A DNA stretch of 64,000 nucleotides from Parabacteroides massiliensis (GTDB taxonomy: Bacteria; Bacteroidota; Bacteroidia; Bacteroidales; Tannerellaceae), in the NCBI RefSeq assembly GCF_900155425.1, contig NZ_LT700190.1, positions 414,493-478,492 of the forward strand, read 5' to 3'. The notes below the pieces were generated by a model that did no database searches, had not been told where the DNA came from, and was given only the letters and a program-made list of their open reading frames with translations. Made by a program: the position numbers and the translations under genes. Below, in pieces: positions 23,181 to 31,128 of this stretch; positions within the stretch are counted from its first letter, which is position 1; the number at the start of each line of letters is the position of its first letter.

Positions 23181-26100
23181 TTAGAAACTTGCACGAACAG
23201 AAAATCCGAATGTACGGGCACTGGCCGTTGAACCGCCCAATTGTGCCTGATAAATCCAGTTAGTACCGTCTGTCGCTTCAGAGTCGAACAGTTTTAATGT
23301 GCGATATACATAGAACGGATTACGTACAAAAGCTGAAACCATCAGGTTATTGCAGGCAAACTTTTTAGTCAAATCTTTCGGTAAAGTATAGCCTAAGCTG
23401 ATTTCACGACATTTAATGTAGCTGTTCTTCTGGATGGCATCCTGATAGCTCATGCTGGCACCTGTACCCCAACCATACTGACCCGTATTTGCTTCCATCT
23501 GAGTGACAATAATGTCATTCGGAGTACCGTCTTCTTTTACTCCTGGAAGAATCAAGCCGTTGTCCCACACATAATGACCGTTTATCATAGTTTCACCACG
23601 TTTGTAATTGCCTACTTCATTTGCATTGACAACATGGATGGCGCTTTTATCATCCATAGTTTCCGAGGTGCTGTAGTAGAATAAACCGCCTGTAGAATGA
23701 TCGCGGACACCTACGGCATCTGTGATATTACCCGCACTCATCATGTATTGCCAGGGAGTGTTCAGAACGTCTCCTCCGAAACGGAAGTCGAATGAAACAT
23801 CAAAAGTGAAGTTCTTATAATTTAGGCTTGAGCCGAAACCTCCGGTTACTTTAGGCATGGCGTTTCCTACTTTATGGCGTTCGGAGGTATCGGTTATATA
23901 CAACCCGTTGCTGCCTACAATGTAGTTCCCGTTATCATCTGTTTTCCAAGTGTACGCATACCAGTCACCCATAGATTCGCCTACATGTGATTCAAGGGAG
24001 GCGGCACCACCGTCAATATCGGAATGGCTCAATACATCCAAACCGTCGGCCAGCTTGTTCACTGTGTTTTTGTTCCAAGCTACATTGGCACGCAGATCCC
24101 ATTTCCAATTCTTGTTTTCGATGGGAGTGCCGTATACGCTAAATTCAATTCCCTTGTTACTCAATTCGCCTACGTTCATCAACATGCTTTGTGCACCCAT
24201 TGAGGCGGCACTGGTGGTTTGAAGAATCTGATCTTTGGTCGTATTGCTGTAAAAGTTGAATTCCATACCCAACCGGTTGCCGAAGAATTTGTTTTCCAGA
24301 CCGATTTCAAATTCATACTTGGTCTCCGGTTTGATACTTTCATTACCGATACTTGAAGCAATATAGTTGTAGCTGTAGGTTGACGTTCTCAGCAATGATT
24401 CCTGTTTGAATGCAAGGATGGCACGATAGATATCAGGAGCATTACCTACGATACCGTAAGATGCGCGAACTTTCCCGTAATTCCACCAAGTCGGCGTATG
24501 GTCTTTAAACAATTCCGTGACGAGTATGCTGGTACTGGCAGAAGGATACCAGAAAGAGTTGTTGCCTTTTTTCAAAGTAGAAGTTTTTTCCTGGCGGATA
24601 GAACCTTCCAGAAATCCCCATCCGTTGTAACCGTAGCTTGCAGTCAGAAAAGCTCCTGTTTTAAGTAGATTTTGTCTGGTCATGCTTGCATTTTTCGTGC
24701 CGACCGATGCATTCAGGTGAAACCAGTTTTCCTGTGTCAGCCCTTGACTGGTACTGACATCTGATTTGTAAAAAGATTCTTCGCGAGCTGTCCAACCCAG
24801 ATTGGCTGTTACGTTATGCAGGTCGTTGAATGTCCTGTCGAACATCAACATTATGTCGCTGTAAATAATCTGGTAACGACTGTTATTTAGTCCGTAAGAA
24901 TCGCTATATTGACCGTTGGTAGAGAAAACGTGTGCATTTTCCGTGCGGTTTTTGTTTTCGATCTTATCAATGGTCAAGTCCGCAGCCACTCGCCCGTTCA
25001 ATGTCAATCCGGGGATGATTTCCCAGGTCGGGTTGATGGAACCGATGAAGCGTTGGTGTTCTTCTAATTGTTCTTTACCCATGACGTTCCAGAAATATTC
25101 ACTCATTAAAGACGTGGAACCCATTGGAGTGTAAAGGAATTGTTCGTCCGGTGTCAATGTGTCGCTTGTCCCTCCGTTGTAAGAAGAAATACTGTTTTGA
25201 TAACCGAGGCTTGTTACTGTATGGTCGCGTATGTAAGCGACATCGGTGAAACCTCCGAACATACCGCTGAAGTTGTTAGTCAAACGGCTGATACGATACG
25301 GGCGGTTCTTGATGGATTGGTTCTGATAGGTGGTCGTATAGTTCAATTTGATGGTGTTGGTTACATTGAATGTACCATTCAAGTTGAAATTATGCTTGTG
25401 GTTATCAGAGTTGTACTGCATCGCTTTCACATCGTTGTAAGTGTAAGAGAAACGTATGTTGTTACGTTCCGAACTGTTGGTCAACGATAAGTTGTATGTC
25501 TGGTTAACGCCGGTACGGAAAATGTCTGCCCATTGATTGTGGTCGATCGGTGTGAAAGCACGCTGTGTGCCGTCAAAATAAGTGACCATCTTGCTGGGAT
25601 CATATTTGGCTCCCCACGAATAGTAGGTTTCGCGGTTAGGCGTGACAATCGCGTTGCCGTTACGATCTACGCGTAGTTGTCGGAAACCGGTTAATGCATC
25701 TTGGTTGCTGTTCCCTAATTGTGAGTTATCGTATCCTGGGCCGTATTCTTTTTGTATTTCAGGCATATAAGCAACTTTGTCGAAACTTACGTTTGCACTG
25801 AAGTCAATCTGTGTGCCGGAACCGGCTTTGGCCTTTTTGGTCGTAATCATCACAACGCCGTTGGCAGCTTCCGATCCATATAAAGCAGATGCGGCAGCCC
25901 CTTTCAAAATGGAGATGTTCTCAATATCTTCAGGATTGATGTCGACCATACCGTTGGAGTTGATGCGCTGATTACCCCAGTAGCCATCGTTGTTGGTATT
26001 GCTATTATGAAGAGGAACACCATCCATGATAATCAGAGGTTGAGTGTTACCTGTAATAGAAGATAGACCACGAACGGAAATAGATACGGCAGAAGTTCCC

Positions 26101-26621
26101 CCGCCGGGGGCAGCCTGGATACGTACGCCTGTCGCTTTACCATAGAGTCCGGTCGCGATATTTGAGCCACCGGTCCGGGTCAATTCTTCAGAAGAAACGT
26201 TACTAACGGCATAGCCTAATTTTTTTGCATCTTTTTTGATTCCTAATGCCGTTACGACAACTTCATCTAATTTCTGAGTGTCTTCGACAAATTTTATGGT
26301 TAGCGTGGATTGACCTTTGTAAGTGATTTCTTGAGTGACATATCCGATAAAAGAAATTTGGATTATGTCTCCATCTTTTACACCTTCCAGGCTGAAGTTT
26401 CCATCTACGTCGGTAATACTGCCGTTTGTGGTTCCTTTGATCACTACTGATGCTCCTGCCACCGGGCCGAAATCATCTTCTACAACTCCACTTACTTTCC
26501 CAGTTTGCTGGGTGATCGTCATTTCTCTTTTTTCTGACGCAGAGTCTGCATACACACTTGTGGAAAGTGGCATAGCTCCTGCGATAAGAATTAAGCTGAC
26601 AGGTTTGAACTGTTTTAACAT
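23181..26621 (-). CDS. SusC/RagA-type TonB-dependent transporter
   Basis: 1146 residues. Signal peptide (about 1-25), a carboxypeptidase-regulatory-like beta domain (GVVEDDFGPVAGASVVIKGT...VDGNFSLEGV), a TonB box region near KLDEVVVTALGIKKDAKKLG, a plug with GKATGVRIQ and ISVRGLSSITGNTQPLIIMDGVPL, then a 22-strand barrel ending in SARTFGFSVRASF with a terminal Phe. There is no STN domain, so it is not expected to signal to a FecR/ECF pair. It is translated just ahead of its SusD partner. A 633-bp spacer upstream carries repeated palindromes. Confidence 0.94.
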   Translation of the reverse strand: MLKQFKPVSLILIAGAMPLSTSVYADSASEKREMTITQQTGKVSGVVEDDFGPVAGASVVIKGTTNGSITDVDGNFSLEGVKDGDIIQISFIGYVTQEITYKGQSTLTIKFVEDTQKLDEVVVTALGIKKDAKKLGYAVSNVSSEELTRTGGSNIATGLYGKATGVRIQAAPGGGTSAVSISVRGLSSITGNTQPLIIMDGVPLHNSNTNNDGYWGNQRINSNGMVDINPEDIENISILKGAAASALYGSEAANGVVMITTKKAKAGSGTQIDFSANVSFDKVAYMPEIQKEYGPGYDNSQLGNSNQDALTGFRQLRVDRNGNAIVTPNRETYYSWGAKYDPSKMVTYFDGTQRAFTPIDHNQWADIFRTGVNQTYNLSLTNSSERNNIRFSYTYNDVKAMQYNSDNHKHNFNLNGTFNVTNTIKLNYTTTYQNQSIKNRPYRISRLTNNFSGMFGGFTDVAYIRDHTVTSLGYQNSISSYNGGTSDTLTPDEQFLYTPMGSTSLMSEYFWNVMGKEQLEEHQRFIGSINPTWEIIPGLTLNGRVAADLTIDKIENKNRTENAHVFSTNGQYSDSYGLNNSRYQIIYSDIMLMFDRTFNDLHNVTANLGWTAREESFYKSDVSTSQGLTQENWFHLNASVGTKNASMTRQNLLKTGAFLTASYGYNGWGFLEGSIRQEKTSTLKKGNNSFWYPSASTSILVTELFKDHTPTWWNYGKVRASYGIVGNAPDIYRAILAFKQESLLRTSTYSYNYIASSIGNESIKPETKYEFEIGLENKFFGNRLGMEFNFYSNTTKDQILQTTSAASMGAQSMLMNVGELSNKGIEFSVYGTPIENKNWKWDLRANVAWNKNTVNKLADGLDVLSHSDIDGGAASLESHVGESMGDWYAYTWKTDDNGNYIVGSNGLYITDTSERHKVGNAMPKVTGGFGSSLNYKNFTFDVSFDFRFGGDVLNTPWQYMMSAGNITDAVGVRDHSTGGLFYYSTSETMDDKSAIHVVNANEVGNYKRGETMINGHYVWDNGLILPGVKEDGTPNDIIVTQMEANTGQYGWGTGASMSYQDAIQKNSYIKCREISLGYTLPKDLTKKFACNNLMVSAFVRNPFYVYRTLKLFDSEATDGTNWIYQAQLGGSTASARTFGFSVRASF

Positions 26622-26695
26622 AATTGATAAATTTATTGATAATACTCGTATTAGTGGAGTTGCGATTAGATTTGACGTGTGTTTCTGTTTTTGAT

Positions 26696-26722
26696 CTTAG
26701 TTCTAAAAGAACTAAGTCGCTT
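26696..26722 (-). promoter_or_regulatory. Palindrome in the SusC leader (copy 1)
   Basis: CTTAGTTCT-AAA-AGAACTAAG (26696-26716) is a perfect 9-bp inverted repeat followed by TCGCTT. The 23-base core GTTCTnnnAGAACTAAGTCGCTT recurs at 27074. It lies 75 bp upstream of the SusC start and could be an operator or a leader hairpin. In the rest of 26622-27254 the short frames are too weak to call. Confidence 0.5.
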
Positions 26723-27046
26723 GTGGAACTATAATGTATTGATTTATAGTATAATAAATTTGTGTTAATAATTTTATAAGCCACTTTTTATGAGAAAACA
26801 TTGGATAAAAATCTCTCTGTTATTCTTGATATTTTTAGTAAATATTACCAAACGAAAAATATTGGCATTCGCGTTCAATATGAAAATTTATAAAATCGCA
26901 GAAGTGTATAACATGTATATGTATCAAAGGGTAAATTCGGTAATTGAGTCTAATGAGAATTGTTTTGTTTCATCTTTAGATAGGATAGAAGGATGAGTGA
27001 AACATTTTTTATTGATATAAAATAATAATATGTGATAAATTATTAA

Positions 27047-27054
27047 TATATTTG
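27047..27054 (+). promoter_or_regulatory. Orphan -7 box upstream of palindrome copy 2
   Basis: TATATTTG on the plus strand, inside the gene-free spacer. A transcript starting near 27061 would meet the second palindrome at 27073 but no gene, so a small RNA is possible. No -33 TTTG is seen. Confidence 0.3.
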
Positions 27055-27072
27055 CCAACGGATTTAGTGCGG

Positions 27073-27096
27073 AGTTCTTTTAGAACTAAGTCGCTT
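27073..27096 (+). repeat. Palindrome copy 2
   Basis: AGTTCT-TTT-AGAACT (27073-27087) followed by AAGTCGCTT. It is identical to the core of copy 1 except that the three-base loop is TTT instead of AAA, i.e. the complement. Confidence 0.6.
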
Positions 27097-27180
27097 TTTA
27101 AAAATCTTATAAAATAAAATATAGTATAAATAAATCCCTATACATAGAGGAGCGAGTTTGATTTTTTTGACCTAAAAAGA

Positions 27181-27225
27181 AAACCTATCCGGAAATAGGT
27201 TTTCCTATTTTTTCCGGATAGGTTT
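27181..27225 (-). terminator. Terminator of tricorn-like gene 1
   Basis: AAACCTATCCGGAAA (27181-27195) and TTTCCGGATAGGTTT (27211-27225) pair over 15 bp. On the minus strand the stem is followed by TTTTCTTTTT, so it works for the protease gene that ends at 27255. Confidence 0.85.
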
Positions 27226-27254
27226 GACATACCTCCTTTGGATATCTACATATA

Positions 27255-30200
27255 TTATTTTTTACTAACCTCTTTCAACATTTCTTTTACAGCCTCTTCC
27301 AACTGGTGGTCTTCACCTTTTAACTGTGATTCGGGAGAGTTGTAGACTTCGATGTCTGGTTCGAGCTGTTGGTTTTCGAGGTAGCGGCCCTGCAAATCCT
27401 GCATGCCGACCTGCGGAATGCCGAAGACGATCGACGGGTCGATCTGGGATTCCCACCATACGGCTGTCATCGTTCCCGGTACGGGAGCACCGATCAGTTT
27501 GCCGATTTTCAGCGTCTTGTACGTCCAGGGGAAACCGTGGGCGTTCGAATAGTTATCTTCGCACATCAGCACACATGATGGTTTCAGCCATCTGTTGAAC
27601 GGATCGTTGCCGATGAATTGCCCGCGTGGAGTGAATTTGGCATACAGTTCTCCGCTCAACAGGATTGCCAGGTCCTCATGAAGCCAGCCGCCACCGTTAT
27701 GGCGTGTATCGACAATCACGGCATCCTTCTCTCGGCAACGGCCCAACAGTTCGGAATAGGTTTCACGGAAACTTTCGCTGTTCATGCCTTTGACATGCAC
27801 ATATCCGATTTTTCCGTTCGACAGCTTGTCGACCATCTGGCGCTTCTGTTCCACCCAACGCTTGTAGAGTAAATCGGACTGTGCGCCGTAGGTGATCGGC
27901 TTGACTTGTTCCTCGAAACGTTCTTTGGTTGCCGGGTTGTAAACAGACAGCAACACTTTCTTGCCGGCTTTGCCACTTAATAACGGATAATAATCTTCAC
28001 CATTCTTGATACTCGTGCCGTCTATCTTTTCGATGATGCAGCCCGGTTGGATCTTGGTGCCGGCTTTAGTCAGCGGTCCTTTGGCGATGATCTCTTCAAG
28101 CTTCAAGCCGTCGCCTGAGTAACTGTTGTCATAGAATGCGCCCAAACTGGCGGTTGCCGGAGCAGAAGATGCGGAACGATAGCGTGCACCGGTATGTGAA
28201 CCGTTCAGTTCGCCCAACATTTCAGAGAGCATTTCTGCGAAATCGTAGTTGTTGTTGATATGCGGAAGGAATTTTTCGTATGCCTTTTCATATCCGGCCC
28301 AGTCGATGCCGTGTATTTTCGGATCGTAGAACTTGTCCAATACCTGGCGCCATGTGTGATGGAAGATGTATTCGCGTTCTTTTGCCGGACGATACGAAAA
28401 TTCGGCTTTGAATGCGATCGGTTTCGTTTTGCTGTCCTTGATCTCAATCTTTTTCAATTGGCCTCTCGAAACGAGGAAAATGTTTTCGCCTTTCTTGTCG
28501 GGAAACATCGTTCCGCCACCGACGCCTTTGATCAACAGCTTGGTGGTGTTCTCCTTGAAGTTGTGCTCCCACAGGTCGTAGCCGCTTTCGAATGCGGCGC
28601 AATAGTACAGCTTGTCGCCTTTCGAAGTCAGGACGGCGTCACCTAAGAATGACGAGTTGACGGTCAGACGCATGACACGGTCTTTACGGTTCGCCAGGTC
28701 GAATTTAAGCGGTTCGACCGTTTTGTCGGTTTTTTCGTCCTTCTTCTTGTCGCTGTCTTTATTCTTATCTTTCTTGCCGTCCTTGTCTTTGTCCTCCTTG
28801 TCTTTGTCCTCTTTCCCTTCGTCCAGCAAAGCCTGCTCTTCTTTGGAAAGGCGGAATTTGTCGTATGCTTCGCTGTCGAAGAACATGATGTAAATATCAC
28901 TTTCCGCTCCCCAGCTGCCATGGCTGCGGTAACCGGCACGGTCGGACGACCAGATCATTGCCTTCCCATCCAGCACCCATTTGGCGTTGTTGTCGGAATA
29001 GCCGCTTTCAGTCAGGTTAGTCATTTCGCCGCTACCATCCGCTTTCACCAAAACGATGTCCGTATTGTTCCATCCGCCGACTGCTATGTACTTGGCGAGA
29101 AACCATTTGCTGTCGGGCGACCATTGATAATATTGGTCACCGTCCGAATAAGAATAGTTGTATTTACCATCCAGGACGGTACGAACCTGTTTGCTCTTCA
29201 AGTTGATTACGCGCAAAGTCGTACGGTTTTCCAAGAATGCGACTTCCTTCCCATCCGGCGAATACATCGGTTGAAAAGATGTCTGCGAGGTGACCACTAA
29301 CGGTTCTTCTTTCAATTCTTGTGCGTATGTGAAGTATTTGTCGTCTTTGCGTACCAGACTGCTCTGATAAACACCCCATGTTTCGCCCCGTTCGGCGGAG
29401 TAGACCAGTGAACGTCCGTCAGGACTGAAATCAAGATCACGTTCCTGTTGTGGCGTGTTGGTGATCTGTTTGGTCGTTTCGTAATCGACCGAAGTCACAT
29501 ACACATCGCCACGTACGATAAAGGCGATTTCCTTTCCATTAGGAGAAACTGCGATATCGGTGGCTCCACTTGTCTTGAGCTGGTGTATCAGGTCGTTTTC
29601 CACCTTGTCCGAAATGATCCGTACATCCACTTTCTGGGGCTTTGCGCCTTCTTTGACCGTATATATCTCGCCGTTATATCCGTAACAGAGTTTACCGTTG
29701 TTGTCGGAAGTCAGAAAGCGAACCGGATGTGTGGTATGGTTTGTTATCTGCCGGTCGTTTTTGCCGGTCAGGTCGTTCTTGAATATATTGAAACTTCCTT
29801 TTTCCTCACTCAGATAGTAGAAAGAAGAGCCATCCGGTGCCCAGACAGGATTACGGTCTTCTCCCTTGAAGGAGGTGATTTTCTGGAAGGTGCGTTCCGA
29901 TCCGAGTGTGCACAACCAGATGTCACGCGTGATGGATGACTGATGATGTTTGCGCCAGGGGTCTTCATATCCTTTCTTGTCCTGGTATAAGAGTTTGTCG
30001 CCCTGCTTATTCAATGTCAGGCTTTCCATTGCTAAGGAAGAATAGAGCGCCGGACGGCCTCCGTCGAGGCTGACCTCATAGATTTGAGGGGATTGTCCGG
30101 AAGGGAACTGGCTGTCTTTCGTGTCCTGTTGGATTGCAGCCGAATAAAGGATATGTTTTGCATCGCTGAACGTTTCCGGATATTCGTTCGCGGAGTGAGT

Positions 30201-30512
30201 GGTCAACTGTTTCGGGTTTCCTCCTTCTTTGTCCATCACGAAAATGTCGAAATTTCCGTTCCGGTCAGAAGCAAACGCGATCTTGCTGCCGTCCGGAGAC
30301 CAGATGGGGCGCGTGTCGTGAGCCGGGTGGGTTGTTAACTGGGTGGCTTTACCACCGTTTGCCGGAACGGTGTAGATATCGCCTTTGTAAGTAAAGGCAA
30401 TCGTTTCGCCGTTTGGAGAAATAGCCGGATAGCGCATCCATAGCGGATCGTTTTCGGCCAGCACGTTAGTCGTAAGTAGTAGTGCTGAAGTCAGGATAAA
30501 TAATGATTTCAT
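27255..30512 (-). CDS. Tricorn-like S41 protease with beta-propellers (1)
   Basis: The start ATG at 30512 gives a signal peptide (MKSLFILTSALLLTTNVLAEN); seven upstream codons are ignored. About 1085 residues. N-terminal WD40-like propeller repeats (ISPNGETIAFTYKGDIYTVP, WSPDGSKIAFASDRNGNFDI) are followed by a lysine/aspartate-rich linker, a C1 helical domain, a PDZ domain (GLKLEEIIAKGPLTKAGTKI) and an S41 core. The active-site candidates are the Ser-His pair in LNGSHTGA (S772, H773) and the nucleophile region NYSNAHGFPW (S989). TRHNGGGWLHEDL is the conserved glycine loop. Tricorn-type proteases cut peptides released by other proteases; this one is periplasmic. It is divergent from a paralogue at 31129. 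Confidence 0.92.
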   Translation of the reverse strand: MKSLFILTSALLLTTNVLAENDPLWMRYPAISPNGETIAFTYKGDIYTVPANGGKATQLTTHPAHDTRPIWSPDGSKIAFASDRNGNFDIFVMDKEGGNPKQLTTHSANEYPETFSDAKHILYSAAIQQDTKDSQFPSGQSPQIYEVSLDGGRPALYSSLAMESLTLNKQGDKLLYQDKKGYEDPWRKHHQSSITRDIWLCTLGSERTFQKITSFKGEDRNPVWAPDGSSFYYLSEEKGSFNIFKNDLTGKNDRQITNHTTHPVRFLTSDNNGKLCYGYNGEIYTVKEGAKPQKVDVRIISDKVENDLIHQLKTSGATDIAVSPNGKEIAFIVRGDVYVTSVDYETTKQITNTPQQERDLDFSPDGRSLVYSAERGETWGVYQSSLVRKDDKYFTYAQELKEEPLVVTSQTSFQPMYSPDGKEVAFLENRTTLRVINLKSKQVRTVLDGKYNYSYSDGDQYYQWSPDSKWFLAKYIAVGGWNNTDIVLVKADGSGEMTNLTESGYSDNNAKWVLDGKAMIWSSDRAGYRSHGSWGAESDIYIMFFDSEAYDKFRLSKEEQALLDEGKEDKDKEDKDKDGKKDKNKDSDKKKDEKTDKTVEPLKFDLANRKDRVMRLTVNSSFLGDAVLTSKGDKLYYCAAFESGYDLWEHNFKENTTKLLIKGVGGGTMFPDKKGENIFLVSRGQLKKIEIKDSKTKPIAFKAEFSYRPAKEREYIFHHTWRQVLDKFYDPKIHGIDWAGYEKAYEKFLPHINNNYDFAEMLSEMLGELNGSHTGARYRSASSAPATASLGAFYDNSYSGDGLKLEEIIAKGPLTKAGTKIQPGCIIEKIDGTSIKNGEDYYPLLSGKAGKKVLLSVYNPATKERFEEQVKPITYGAQSDLLYKRWVEQKRQMVDKLSNGKIGYVHVKGMNSESFRETYSELLGRCREKDAVIVDTRHNGGGWLHEDLAILLSGELYAKFTPRGQFIGNDPFNRWLKPSCVLMCEDNYSNAHGFPWTYKTLKIGKLIGAPVPGTMTAVWWESQIDPSIVFGIPQVGMQDLQGRYLENQQLEPDIEVYNSPESQLKGEDHQLEEAVKEMLKEVSKK

Positions 30513-30640
30513 ACTTCGCGTTTTTGTGGGCATAAAGATACGGTATTATTATAGAAAAAGACTGAAATAAACTTAATTGTGACCGTTTGATAGTTTATTT
30601 CTCTCTTTGCGGGCTCAATATGTGGGAGGAACGAATGAGG

Positions 30641-30678
30641 TGAAAATAAATTTTCATGCCGGAGAAAATAAATTTTCA
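30641..30678. promoter_or_regulatory. Two palindromes between the tricorn-like genes
   Basis: TGAAAATAAATTTTCA (30641-30656) and AGAAAATAAATTTTCA (30663-30678), 22 bp apart centre to centre. A third, weaker version follows at 30685. The same TGAAAATnnATTTTCA pattern occurs at 50278. Spacing of two helical turns suggests a dimeric regulator binding side by side. Confidence 0.5.
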
Positions 30679-30735
30679 CCTGTGTGAAACAAAATTTTCT
30701 TCAGCATGGAATATTCGTTTCTTGAATCTTCTGTT

Positions 30736-30743
30736 TATCTTTG
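30736..30743 (+). promoter_or_regulatory. Possible distal promoter of tricorn-like gene 2
   Basis: TATCTTTG matches TAnnTTTG. Transcription from here would give a leader of about 380 bases that includes the pairing region at 30898-31013. The -33 element is weak. Confidence 0.4.
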
Positions 30744-30897
30744 TCGTGTACTGTAAGTTTGATAAGGCGTTATTGCTGGTACAACTTTGGTGATGAACAT
30801 GGAAGTTTATATATTATCTCTTGATTGAAACCTCGAAATTTCTGAATAACTGGTGGATAGTATGTGAATTTTGTTCGCGTTTTTTCTTGTCATGCAA

Positions 30898-31013
30898 GGT
30901 GGGTGTTTATACACTCGCACCGTCAAGATAAAAAACGTGGGTAATTATCGCATACAACTAGTTATAGGTTTTCGAGGTCCTTGATCGAGTGTATGTCGTT
31001 AATTCCCACGTTT
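30898..31013 (+). ncRNA. Candidate alternative-pairing leader RNA
   Basis: AAACGTGGGTAATTA (30933-30947) pairs with TTAATTCCCACGTTT (30999-31013). ATACACTCG (30909-30917) pairs perfectly with CGAGTGTAT (30986-30994). The two helices interleave, so they form either a pseudoknot or mutually exclusive states. ATACACTCG can also fold back on GGTGGGTGT (30898-30906). The layout is that of a switch or attenuator 115 bp before the tricorn-like gene. I recognise no known RNA family. Apart from promoters and palindromes, the rest of 30513-31128 shows nothing. Confidence 0.4.
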
Positions 31014-31096
31014 CTTTATAATAACCATCTAATAGGGTTTTTGTTGGATATGTGAGATTCTCCGCTCAGGAATATGCTTTGAACTTTACTTTTTTT

Positions 31097-31104
31097 TACC
31101 TTTG
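31097..31104 (+). promoter_or_regulatory. Proximal -7 box of tricorn-like gene 2
   Basis: TACCTTTG matches TAnnTTTG, 24 bp before the start codon. A TTTG at 31078-31081 is only 15 bp upstream, closer than the usual 19-21. Confidence 0.55.
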
Positions 31105-31128
31105 TCGGTAGACTAAACGATAATAGGT

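Noticed and set aside
26790..26996. 68-codon frame upstream of the orphan SusC, with a hydrophobic start
   Set aside because: Weak composition, opposite strand to the operon and no supporting promoter; could be real but is not supportable.
28738..28830. Lysine/aspartate-rich repeat in tricorn-like gene 1 as a separate repeat or frameshift region
   Set aside because: The frame stays open and the same kind of linker occurs in paralogue 2, so it is an interdomain linker.
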